Made by a program: the position numbers and the translations under genes
The notes under the pieces: generated by a model
Seen by the model: only the letters and a program-made list of their open reading frames with translations
Databases searched by the model: none
Told to the model about the DNA's origin: nothing
In this document: in pieces, positions 8,223-15,990 of the stretch
Layout of the letters: every line of letters starts with the position of its first letter
Position numbering within the stretch: position 1 is the stretch's first letter
NCBI RefSeq assembly: GCF_000158195.2
Contig: NZ_GL987988.1
Location: 883,728-940,334 of the forward strand
Direction: 5' to 3'
Length of the DNA: 56,607 nucleotides
DNA from: Fusobacterium mortiferum ATCC 9817
GTDB lineage: Bacteria > Fusobacteriota > Fusobacteriia > Fusobacteriales > Fusobacteriaceae

Positions 8223-9575
8223 ATGGTAAAAAAAGATGAGATAATAGAGATAAAAATAGAAAAGATAGTAAATGGTGGAGAGGGATTAGGATATTATAAT
8301 GATTTTGCTATATTTGTTCCTATGTCTGTTCCAAATGATATTTTAAAAATAAAAATTATATCTGTGAAAAAAACTTATGCTAGAGGACTTATAGAGGAGA
8401 TAATCTCTGCTGGAAAAGAGAGAGTAGAGGATATTACTAAAATTTCCTTTGAGGACTTTCAAGGTTGTGACTTTGGAATGTTAAAATATGAAGCTCAATT
8501 AAAGTATAAAAAAGCTATGGTTGAAGATGTAATGAAAAAAATAGGGAAATTAGATATTCTAGTTAAGGATGTAATAGGAAGCGAAGATCCATACCATTAC
8601 CGTAATAAGATAATAGAACCTTTTTCAAAATATAATGGAGAAATAATCACAGGATTTTTTAAAAGAAAATCTCATGATATTTTTCAAGTGGAAGAAAATA
8701 TTTTAAACTCAAGATTAGGAAATGAAATTATAAGAGAGTTAAAGAAAATCCTTAACAGAGAGAAAGTTTCTGTATACGATGAGAAAGAACATAGTGGGAA
8801 ACTTAGACATATAATGGTAAGAACAAATTCCAAAGGAGAAGCGATGGTAGTTCTTATTATTAATGCAACTAAAGTAGAAAAAAGAGATAAAGATATTTTA
8901 ATGGAGTTGAAAAATAAAATAACTTCAATAAAATCTATATATATTTCATTAAATAATAAAAGAACTAATTTTGCTCTTGGAGAAAAAAATATATTTATTT
9001 GGGGAGAAAAAGGTATAAAAGAGGAGATAGATGGGATTAATTTCAATATCTCTCCAAAATCTTTTTTCCAAATAAACTTACCACAAACTAAAAAATTATA
9101 TAGTACAGCTATTAATTACTTCCCTAACATTGAAAATAAATACATAGTAGATGCTTATTCTGGAACAGGAACTATTGCTATGATGCTATCTAAAAAAGCT
9201 GAAAAAGTTTATGCAATAGAATTAGTAGAATCTGCTACATTAGATGGAATGAAAACAGCAGGGGAAAATGGAATAGAAAATATTGAGTTTATCAATGGAG
9301 CTGTAGAGGATAAGATGTTAGAGCTAATCAATGCTGGAAAAAGAGTAGATGCTATTATATTTGATCCACCAAGAAAAGGAATAGAAGAAAAAAGTTTGAT
9401 AAAAACAGCAGAAAGTGGTATAAAAGAGATAGTATATATCTCTTGTAATCCATCTACTTTTGCAAGAGATGCTGAGATTCTAAGTAGATTAGGTTATAAG
9501 ATAGATGAAGTTCAACCTGTAGATATGTTCCCAGGAACTTCTCATACTGAAGTAGTAGGAAGATTTTATAAATAG
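8223..9575 (+). CDS. rlmD: RlmD/TrmA-family RNA (uracil-5-)-methyltransferase
   Basis: A 450-aa SAM-dependent RNA m5U methyltransferase. It has an N-terminal TRAM domain (about 5-62), the SAM motif DAYSGTGTIAMM near 310-321, the DPPRKG motif, and the catalytic cysteine C408 in ISCNPSTFARD. The family normally holds a 4Fe-4S cluster bound by four cysteines around residues 75-90 and 160; here that segment reads FEDFQGCDFG and retains only C82, so the cluster is probably lost. Which uracil is modified (U747 or U1939 of 23S rRNA, or a tRNA site) cannot be told from sequence. The start ATG abuts the ftsL stop. Confidence 0.85.
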   Translation: MVKKDEIIEIKIEKIVNGGEGLGYYNDFAIFVPMSVPNDILKIKIISVKKTYARGLIEEIISAGKERVEDITKISFEDFQGCDFGMLKYEAQLKYKKAMVEDVMKKIGKLDILVKDVIGSEDPYHYRNKIIEPFSKYNGEIITGFFKRKSHDIFQVEENILNSRLGNEIIRELKKILNREKVSVYDEKEHSGKLRHIMVRTNSKGEAMVVLIINATKVEKRDKDILMELKNKITSIKSIYISLNNKRTNFALGEKNIFIWGEKGIKEEIDGINFNISPKSFFQINLPQTKKLYSTAINYFPNIENKYIVDAYSGTGTIAMMLSKKAEKVYAIELVESATLDGMKTAGENGIENIEFINGAVEDKMLELINAGKRVDAIIFDPPRKGIEEKSLIKTAESGIKEIVYISCNPSTFARDAEILSRLGYKIDEVQPVDMFPGTSHTEVVGRFYK

Positions 9576-9584
9576 GAGATAGAT

Positions 9585-10187
9585 ATGGAGCTAATAATTT
9601 TTATTATAATAGGGTATATTTTAGGTGCACTACCTAATGGAGTATGGATAGGAAAATATTTTAAGGGAATAGATATAAGAGAGCATGGAAGTAAAAATTC
9701 TGGTGCTACAAATGCTTATAGAGTATTAGGACCAAAATTTGGAATAATGGTACTTATAGCAGATGCTTTAAAGGGTTTTTTACCTCCTTTTATAGCTAGT
9801 AAATTTGGGGTAGCAGGAAATTCATTGCTTCTTATAGGTATGATAGCTATAATAGGGCATACTTTATCTTTCTTCTTAAATTTTAAAGGTGGAAAAGGAG
9901 TTGCTACATCACTTGGAGTATTTTTATTTTTAATTCCTCAAGTAACATTGACACTTTTAATAATCTTTATAGTAGTAGTTGCTATAACAAAATACATATC
10001 TTTAGGATCAATAATAGCAGCTATTATGTTACCAATATTAACATACTTTTATCCTACACAAAATGGATTAGATAAGTTACCGCTTTTATTGATGACTAGT
10101 ATTATAGGTATATTTGTAGTATATAAACATAAAAGTAATATAGAAAGACTTCTAAAAGGAACAGAAAATAAATTTAAACTAAAATAG
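9585..10187 (+). CDS. plsY: Glycerol-3-phosphate acyltransferase PlsY
   Basis: PlsY transfers an acyl group from acyl-phosphate to glycerol-3-phosphate, making lysophosphatidic acid at the inner membrane. The 200-aa polytopic protein shows the three cytoplasmic family motifs: GSKNSGATNAYR near 36-47, the glycine-rich GGKGVATSLG near 102-111, and a C-terminal KHKSNIERLLKGTE. Start ATG follows AGGAGATAG. It is directly followed by gpsA, which makes its substrate; this pairing is common in bacteria. Confidence 0.97.
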   Translation: MELIIFIIIGYILGALPNGVWIGKYFKGIDIREHGSKNSGATNAYRVLGPKFGIMVLIADALKGFLPPFIASKFGVAGNSLLLIGMIAIIGHTLSFFLNFKGGKGVATSLGVFLFLIPQVTLTLLIIFIVVVAITKYISLGSIIAAIMLPILTYFYPTQNGLDKLPLLLMTSIIGIFVVYKHKSNIERLLKGTENKFKLK

Positions 10188-10197
10188 GAGGCGGCTC

Positions 10198-11199
10198 ATG
10201 AAAAAAGTAATAATAATAGGAGCAGGAAGTTGGGGGACAGCTTTAGGGCTTATACTTGCTAGTAAAAAATATGATGTTACATTATGGGAATATGATAAAA
10301 CTAGAGCTGAAGAGATACAAAACTCAAGGGAGAACAGTAGATATTTACCTGGAGTAAAGTTTCCAGATAATTTAAATGTAACATCAGAGAGTGAAAATCT
10401 ATTAAAAGGTATTAAATATGTAATTTTTTCTGTACCATCACAAGTATTAAGAGGAGTAATTAGTAAATTTTCTTCTCAGCTTACTGAAGATATGATACTT
10501 GTAAATACAGCTAAGGGAATAGAAGTATCAACAGGAATGAGATTGTCTGAAGTAATGAAAGATGAAATAATAGGAAAATATCATAAAAATATTGTTATTC
10601 TTTCAGGACCTACTCATGCTGAAGAGGTAGCTATAGGTCTTCCTACAACAATAGTAGCTGCAGGACAAAAAGAAAAAGCGGGGGAGATTCAAGAGTTATT
10701 TAATACAAAAAACTTTAGAGTATATTTAAATGAGGATATAGTAGGAGTAGAAATAGGAGCAGCTGTAAAAAACTGCTTGGCTATAGGAGCTGGAATAGCA
10801 GATGGTATGGGATTTGGGGATAATACAAAAGCAGCTTTAATAACTAGAGGAATAGCTGAAATGACAAGATTTGGAAAAGCTTTAGGTGCTGATGAAAGAA
10901 CTTTCTCTGGATTAAGTGGAATAGGAGACTTAATAGTAACATGTGCTAGTAAACATAGTAGAAATAGACATGTTGGAGAATGCTTAGGAAAGGGGCAAGC
11001 TATCCAAGAGATTTTAGATAATATGACGATGGTAGCTGAAGGTGTTCCAACAGTAAAAGCTGTATATGAACAAGCTCAGAAACTTAATATCTCTATGCCA
11101 ATAGTAGAGGCTACTTATAATATTATATATAATAATGCTAATGCTAAAAAAATGGTTGAAGAGTTGATGGAAAGAGAGTTAAAAGTGGAATTTTACTAA
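10198..11199 (+). CDS. gpsA: NAD(P)H-dependent glycerol-3-phosphate dehydrogenase
   Basis: GpsA reduces dihydroxyacetone phosphate to sn-glycerol-3-phosphate, supplying PlsY. The 333-aa protein has the Rossmann motif GAGSWGTALG at 8-17, the SGPTHAEEV substrate-site segment near 139-147, the catalytic lysine in AAVKNCLAIG, and the C-terminal GDLIVTC region. AGGAGG is placed 5 nt before the ATG. It is 10 nt after plsY and 27 nt before the sigma-factor gene, so all three may be co-transcribed. Confidence 0.97.
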   Translation: MKKVIIIGAGSWGTALGLILASKKYDVTLWEYDKTRAEEIQNSRENSRYLPGVKFPDNLNVTSESENLLKGIKYVIFSVPSQVLRGVISKFSSQLTEDMILVNTAKGIEVSTGMRLSEVMKDEIIGKYHKNIVILSGPTHAEEVAIGLPTTIVAAGQKEKAGEIQELFNTKNFRVYLNEDIVGVEIGAAVKNCLAIGAGIADGMGFGDNTKAALITRGIAEMTRFGKALGADERTFSGLSGIGDLIVTCASKHSRNRHVGECLGKGQAIQEILDNMTMVAEGVPTVKAVYEQAQKLNISMPIVEATYNIIYNNANAKKMVEELMERELKVEFY

Positions 11200-11226
11200 T
11201 ATTAATACAAAAAGTGGGGATGCAAC

Positions 11227-12048
11227 ATGACATTAGATAGAGACCTAATTTCATACTATTTAGAAGACATTAGAAAATATAAAGTGTTGGAAAAAGATGA
11301 AGAGACAGAACTATTAAAGAAAGCAAAAGCTGGAGATATAGAAGCTAAAAATAAACTTATCTTATGTAATTTAAGATTAGTTGTAAATATAGCAAAAAAT
11401 TATGTAAATAGAGGACTTAGTCTTATTGACCTGATAAGTGAAGGAAATTTTGGACTTATCTATGCCATAGAAAAATTTGATATGAAGAAAGGATTTAGAT
11501 TTTCTACATATGCAGTTTGGTGGATAAAGCAATCTATAACAAAAGCTATTATTTGTAAAGGAAGAGGAATAAGAATTCCATCTTATAAATATGATTTACT
11601 AAGTAAAGTAAATAGATATGTGTTAAATAGAGTGAGAGAAGAGGGAATATATCCAACTGTAGAAGAGATATCAGAAGATTTAAATGTAAATAAAGAGAAA
11701 ATAGAGGAAATTATGGTAGCTTTCCAAGACCCAATGTCTTTAAGTGCAAGTATTGGAGATGATATTCAATTAGAGGATATAATTGCTAATAATTCTGAAA
11801 CATCTATAGAAGATGACATTATAGAAGAGATGGGAAGAGAGCAAGTAAGACAGATAGTAAAAGTTCTAGATGAAAGAGAAAAGCAGATACTAAAATTAAG
11901 ATTTGGTTTAGATGGAGAAGAGATACATACATTAGAAGAAATTGGACAGACTTTTAATATAACTCGTGAAAGAGTAAGACAAATAGAGAAAAAAACTTTA
12001 AAAAAATTAAAAATGCAATGTGAAAAAAATAAGGACAAGTTTTTTTAA
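11227..12048 (+). CDS. RNA polymerase sigma-70 family factor (short, RpoD-like)
   Basis: A 273-aa sigma factor with regions 1.2 (about 3-33), 2.1-2.4 (about 45-115, including WWIKQSI), 3 (about 115-195) and 4 (about 205-265). The region 4.2 helix-turn-helix contains EEIGQTFNITRERVRQIEKK. It lacks region 1.1 and the non-conserved insertion, so it is the size of a group 2 or 3 factor (RpoS/RpoH-like) rather than a full housekeeping RpoD. Whether it is the vegetative or an alternative factor cannot be decided here. A GGGG-rich site precedes the ATG. dnaN follows closely. Confidence 0.9.
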   Translation: MTLDRDLISYYLEDIRKYKVLEKDEETELLKKAKAGDIEAKNKLILCNLRLVVNIAKNYVNRGLSLIDLISEGNFGLIYAIEKFDMKKGFRFSTYAVWWIKQSITKAIICKGRGIRIPSYKYDLLSKVNRYVLNRVREEGIYPTVEEISEDLNVNKEKIEEIMVAFQDPMSLSASIGDDIQLEDIIANNSETSIEDDIIEEMGREQVRQIVKVLDEREKQILKLRFGLDGEEIHTLEEIGQTFNITRERVRQIEKKTLKKLKMQCEKNKDKFF

Positions 12049-12072
12049 AAGTTCTTAGTTGAGGAGGAAAAA

Positions 12073-13203
12073 TTGAAAATACAAATAGAAAGAATAGAAT
12101 TTTTAAAAAGATTGAAGGTAGTAGAAAAAACTATCACTGAAAATAAAATAAAGCCTATAATATCATGTGCTTATATAGAAACAAGAGGGGATAATCTTTT
12201 CTTTTGTGGAACGAACTTAGAAACAACTATAACTACTGAGATGAAATGTAAAGAGGTAATAGAAAGTGGTAAAATAGTATTTCAACACCAGTTAGTAGAG
12301 GAATATTTAAAAGAATTAAAAGATGAATTTGTAGTATTTAGTGAAATAGATGGGAATTTAGTAATAGAAAGTTCAGATTCTTCTTCAGAATTTTCTTTAA
12401 TGAATGTAGAAGATTTTCCTAAAATTTTAGTAGATGAAGATTTTTCTCAAAAAGAAGAGATATTTAAAATAAATAGTATTGAGTTAGCAGAAATATTAGA
12501 AAAAGTAAAATATGCAGCATCTTCATCTAGTGATAATCTTTCAATAAACTGTGTAAGAATGGAAAATGAGAATAAGAAATTGAAATTTATTACTACTGAT
12601 ACATATAGACTTGTTTATTTAGAAAAAGAGATTGAAAAAATAAATGAAAATATAGATGTAAGTATTCCACTAAATACAGTGGAAGCATTGACTAAATTAT
12701 TAAGGAGTATAGAGAGTACAGATATAAGTTTTTATTTTATAAATAGGCAGATTTTCTTCAAAATGGAAGAAGTTCTTGTAATAAGTAGAATAATAGATAT
12801 GTCTTTTCCAAATTATAAGGGAATTTTAGGAAATAATAGTTATAATAAAAAATTAACTATCAATGCTGAAGTATTTTTAAAAATGTTAAAAAGAATAACT
12901 ATCTTTGTAAGAAATAATAATGAAACAAAGTATGGAGCAACTTTTTATCTTGAAAAGAAAGAGATGCAGGTTCACGGAGTGAATGAAGTTGCAAAGATAA
13001 ATGAAGTATTAGAAGTAAACTATGAGGGAGAAAATATAAAAATAGCTTTAAATACTAAATTTCTTTCTGATTTTGTTCAAACTTTAAATAAAAATAAAGA
13101 TATCACTTTAGAATTTATCGCTTCTAATAGTTCTGTGAAAATAAAAGAGGAAGAAGCAAATGATTATCTATATGTTTTAATGCCACTTGCTTTAAAAGAT
13201 TAA
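12073..13203 (+). CDS. dnaN: DNA polymerase III beta subunit (sliding clamp)
   Basis: The 376-aa protein has the three-domain sliding-clamp fold pattern and the usual C-terminal LMPL ending, which clamps DNA polymerase III to the template. Sequence is rather diverged but co-linear over its whole length with DnaN. The start is TTG at 12073, chosen because GAGGAGGAAAAA lies directly upstream and the protein begins MKIQIERIEFLKRL, the normal start of the family. It is not next to dnaA or recF as in most bacteria; instead it follows the sigma-factor gene by 24 nt. Confidence 0.9.
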   Translation: MKIQIERIEFLKRLKVVEKTITENKIKPIISCAYIETRGDNLFFCGTNLETTITTEMKCKEVIESGKIVFQHQLVEEYLKELKDEFVVFSEIDGNLVIESSDSSSEFSLMNVEDFPKILVDEDFSQKEEIFKINSIELAEILEKVKYAASSSSDNLSINCVRMENENKKLKFITTDTYRLVYLEKEIEKINENIDVSIPLNTVEALTKLLRSIESTDISFYFINRQIFFKMEEVLVISRIIDMSFPNYKGILGNNSYNKKLTINAEVFLKMLKRITIFVRNNNETKYGATFYLEKKEMQVHGVNEVAKINEVLEVNYEGENIKIALNTKFLSDFVQTLNKNKDITLEFIASNSSVKIKEEEANDYLYVLMPLALKD

Positions 13204-13227
13204 TATAAAAATAGTAGAGGGGAGAAA

Positions 13228-13757
13228 ATGGAAAAAAGGAATACGTTACTTATTATAGATGATTTAGAAATGAATAGAGCAATACTAGGAAATCTTTTTA
13301 AAAAAAATATGAAATAGTAGAAGCCTGTGATGGAGATGAAGCTTTAGAGTATATGAGAGAAAACTCTTCTAAAATAGTAACTATATTGTTAGATTTAGTT
13401 ATGCCAAAAGTAAATGGAATAGAAGTTTTAAAAATAATAAGAAGAGAGAAGATAGTAGAAGATGTACCTATATTTATAATAACAGCAGATAATTCTGAAG
13501 AAACTATGTATGAAGCTTATGAATTAGGAGTAAAGGATGTATTAGAAAAACCTTTTGTTCCATACTTTTTGGAAAAAAGAATAGAGAGTGTAATAGAGTT
13601 ATATAAAGTAAAAGAGGCACAAAAAAAATTGTTAAAGGATTTAAATCAAAAATTTTCTAATATTTTAAAATTAGCTGAGGAAAATAAAGAGATAGAAAGC
13701 TCGATTAAAAATATATTAAAAGAATTTAATAAATTTGAGATAATACAAGAGGAATAA
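13228..13757 (+). pseudogene. CheY-like receiver protein, interrupted by a frameshift
   Basis: Translation from ATG 13228 (after GAGGGGAG) gives the beginning of a response-regulator receiver, with the acidic pair DD at residues 11-12, then hits TAG at 13315. The rest of the receiver continues in the -1 frame from 13308: YEIVEACDGDEALE, the phosphoryl-acceptor Asp in LLDLVMPK, ITADNSEE with the conserved Thr, and the Lys of VLEKPF. A short helical tail follows (total about 176 aa). The break lies in an A8 run at 13300-13307; one more A would restore a single reading frame. It could be a real mutation, a sequencing indel or a -1 slip site. No DNA-binding output domain is present. Confidence 0.8.
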
Positions 13758-13802
13758 AAAAGGAGCTATTACAAATCCTAAAATTGCAATAGCTCCTTTT
13801 TA
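13756..13802. terminator. Bidirectional terminator hairpin (17-nt-loop family)
   Basis: AGGAGCTATT (13761-13770) pairs with AATAGCTCCT (13788-13797) around a 17-nt loop; A-runs on the left and T-runs on the right extend the stem and give U-tracts in both directions. It separates the receiver gene from the converging regulator gene. Its loop closely resembles those at 26881-26917 and 36531-36567. Confidence 0.85.
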
Positions 13803-13811
13803 TTAGAATAA

Positions 13812-15242
13812 TTAAAATAGTTTTGAAATATTTAATGAATTTTTTATAAGCTCATAACTATTAATAAAACAACATTGTTTTGAATAATTTTCTTTTTTTT
13901 CATCAGGTAAATCAATAAAGATAAATATATCATACTTATTGTAGATTTCTGTTGGAAAAGTTTTAAAATTAAAGTAAGAGATAACTTGTACAGCTCTAAC
14001 TTGTTCAGAGTTTTGCAACATTCCTTTTAATCGATTTCCCTTCCAAGTCATTGTACTTTGGTCTATAATCAATATATTTTTCTTTTGAGTTTCTGTAAGT
14101 ATATTGATTAAATAAAAATAAAGAAAAGCAATATCTTTTTTAGTAAAAGGAATTTGATATTTATTAAGTATAGCCATTATTTTAATAGATATTTCCTCTT
14201 CTAAAATATATTCATCTTTTTTAGCAAAATTTATATAATTAGGAATAAAGAATCTATTTTCTAGGTATATATTATTAATAAGAAAACTGAGAAGTTGGTT
14301 ATTAAGGTTATTATCATCTAAGTTGAAAGTTGAATATATTTTTTTAACCACAGCATCTGTATTAATAGGGAGATTTATAGAATATTTTTTATTTAGACAT
14401 AAAGATAAATACTCTAAAATAAGTGATATATTATTATTTATTAAGGCTTTATCTTCAGCATCTAAAATATCAATTAATGTTTCAGTTAGATTAAAAGATT
14501 TTACTGTATTCTTTGTAAAAAATTCTATATTTTTTTTAGAACCTAGATGAGTGTAGATCAATATACCACAAAGAATGAAATAATGATAAAATCCTAATTT
14601 TATATCAAAGTGTTGATATATTTTATTGGTTAGATTTAGTAATTTTTTTTCAGTTTCATAATTTAAAAATTTTCTAAAGTAGTCACTGACTAAAGGATTT
14701 ATTAATTTTTTTAAAGGAGAAGAGAAATAATTTTCTATGTATAATTTTGAAATAAATAAAATAGAAAAATTTTGTAGGTTATAAAAATCTCCTTTAAAGA
14801 AAACTCCTCTCCATTGAATACTTGTAAGCTTTAAACCAAAATCAGAAATTAATTCTTTAATAACTTCCATGTCAGAATTTAGAGTTATTCTTGAGACTTT
14901 AATTTCTTTAGAAATAGAGGTTAAATTAATGGATCCTTCTACAATAAGCTTTAAGACAATAAAAGTAATTCTCTCTTTTTTTTCTAAATCATTTAATAAA
15001 AAATCATTTTTTTTAAAATCAAGGTTAATTTTATTATTTTCAAAATAATATTCTCCATTTTCTTTAAGAAGAGTTCCTAGATTATTTTTATTAGAAAATT
15101 CTTCTATCTTAGCTAAGACACTACGAATATTAACTTGAGAAACTTCAAAACAATTACAAAGTTCATCAATACTAGCCCTATTGTTATGAAGAATAAAATT
15201 AATCACATCAACATCAAGTGATTTCAATATAATTTTTTTCAA
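13812..15242 (-). CDS. Mga/BglG-like helix-turn-helix transcriptional regulator
   Basis: A 476-aa protein with two N-terminal helix-turn-helix segments (about 18-50 and 100-135, the second reading LTSISKEIKVSRITLN), a long helical middle part compatible with PRD-like domains (about 165-385), and a C-terminal alpha/beta domain (about 390-476) starting KKNILIIDQS that resembles a PTS EIIB fold. This is the layout of Mga/BglG-type regulators that sense PTS phosphorylation. The conserved histidines of PRDs are not obvious, so PTS control is only a possibility. The start is TTG at 15242, preceded by GGGGG. No sugar genes adjoin it, so its target is unknown. Confidence 0.75.
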   Translation of the reverse strand: MKKIILKSLDVDVINFILHNNRASIDELCNCFEVSQVNIRSVLAKIEEFSNKNNLGTLLKENGEYYFENNKINLDFKKNDFLLNDLEKKERITFIVLKLIVEGSINLTSISKEIKVSRITLNSDMEVIKELISDFGLKLTSIQWRGVFFKGDFYNLQNFSILFISKLYIENYFSSPLKKLINPLVSDYFRKFLNYETEKKLLNLTNKIYQHFDIKLGFYHYFILCGILIYTHLGSKKNIEFFTKNTVKSFNLTETLIDILDAEDKALINNNISLILEYLSLCLNKKYSINLPINTDAVVKKIYSTFNLDDNNLNNQLLSFLINNIYLENRFFIPNYINFAKKDEYILEEEISIKIMAILNKYQIPFTKKDIAFLYFYLINILTETQKKNILIIDQSTMTWKGNRLKGMLQNSEQVRAVQVISYFNFKTFPTEIYNKYDIFIFIDLPDEKKENYSKQCCFINSYELIKNSLNISKLF

Positions 15243-15293
15243 AATATTACCCCCACTGAATAAAAAGTACTAAATATTAAGATAATCAATAAT

Positions 15294-15322
15294 ATTTTAT
15301 AATAAAAAATAAAAAATGTAAA
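15294..15322 (-). promoter_or_regulatory. Possible promoter of the Mga/BglG-like regulator
   Basis: On the minus strand, TTTACA (15317-15322), a 17-nt spacer and TAAAAT (15294-15299) form a plausible promoter about 50 nt before the TTG start. The area is very AT-rich, so chance matches are likely. Confidence 0.45.
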
Positions 15323-15368
15323 GAAAAATTAAAGAAATATTTTGTAAATAAATTTAAAAAATAAAATA

Positions 15369-15401
15369 AAAAAGCTCTACCATATTATGGGAGAGCTTTT
15401 A
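15369..15401 (-). terminator. Terminator after ssb
   Basis: AAAAGCTCT and AGAGCTTTT (15370-15400) form a stem around CCATATTATGG-type loop sequence, with a T-rich run on the minus strand given by the A-run before 15374. It ends the ssb transcript before the regulator gene. Confidence 0.75.
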
Positions 15402-15426
15402 CTTTCTCATCTAAATTTTTTATTGA

Positions 15427-15843
15427 CTAGAATGGAAATTCATCATCATCTTCATAAGGTATCTCTTCTACCTCTTTAGCAGAAGATTTTGGTGTTGGAG
15501 AAGAATACTCAGGCTCGTATCCACCCATAGAGTCTCCGCTTCCTTTAGACTCTAAGAATTCAATTGCTTCTACAAGTACATCATAAGAAGTTCTCTTCTC
15601 TCCATTCATCTCAAATCTATTCATTTGAAGTCTTCCATTAACTCCAACTTTTCTTCCTTTTCTAAGGTATTCTCCTATAAGTTCAGCAGTTTTTCCAAAA
15701 GCAACACAGTTGATAAAGTCTGCCTCTCCTTTTGAGAATGGTCTATCTACTGCTAAGGAAAATCTTGAATAAGCCTTTCCACTTTGTCCAAATTTTAATT
15801 CAGGGTCTCTAGTAAGTCTACCAACTAAAACGACAACGTTCAT
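15427..15843 (-). CDS. ssb: Single-stranded DNA-binding protein
   Basis: SSB coats single-stranded DNA and recruits repair and replication proteins. The 138-aa protein has the OB-fold domain at 1-104 starting MNVVVLVGRLTRDPELKF, then a short flexible linker and an acidic C-terminal tip. The tip reads DDDEFPF rather than the usual DDDIPF, keeping the terminal Pro-Phe that binds partners. The linker is short compared with E. coli SSB. The ATG at 15841-15843 has AGGAGG upstream. It is monocistronic, divergent from polA, which shares the promoter region. Confidence 0.97.
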   Translation of the reverse strand: MNVVVLVGRLTRDPELKFGQSGKAYSRFSLAVDRPFSKGEADFINCVAFGKTAELIGEYLRKGRKVGVNGRLQMNRFEMNGEKRTSYDVLVEAIEFLESKGSGDSMGGYEPEYSSPTPKSSAKEVEEIPYEDDDEFPF

Positions 15844-15877
15844 ATTATTACCTCCTGTTAATTTCTATCACTAATTA

Positions 15878-15906
15878 ATTATAACATATTTTTTATTTTA
15901 GTCCAA
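15878..15906 (-). promoter_or_regulatory. ssb promoter
   Basis: On the minus strand, TTGGAC (15901-15906), a 17-nt spacer and TATAAT (15878-15883), the latter preceded by TGT (extended -10). One of the best promoters in the window. Confidence 0.8.
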
Positions 15907-15947
15907 TGTTTTTTAAGAAAAAATTACAAGCAAAATAGTGGTATTTA

Positions 15948-15956
15948 TGATATAAT
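15948..15956 (+). promoter_or_regulatory. polA promoter (extended -10)
   Basis: TGATATAAT at 15948-15956 is a perfect extended -10 element. No good -35 is present at 17 nt. Transcription would begin about 27 nt before the polA start codon. Confidence 0.65.
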
Positions 15957-15990
15957 AGTACAGTAAAATTGTATAAGCTAGGAGGCAATA

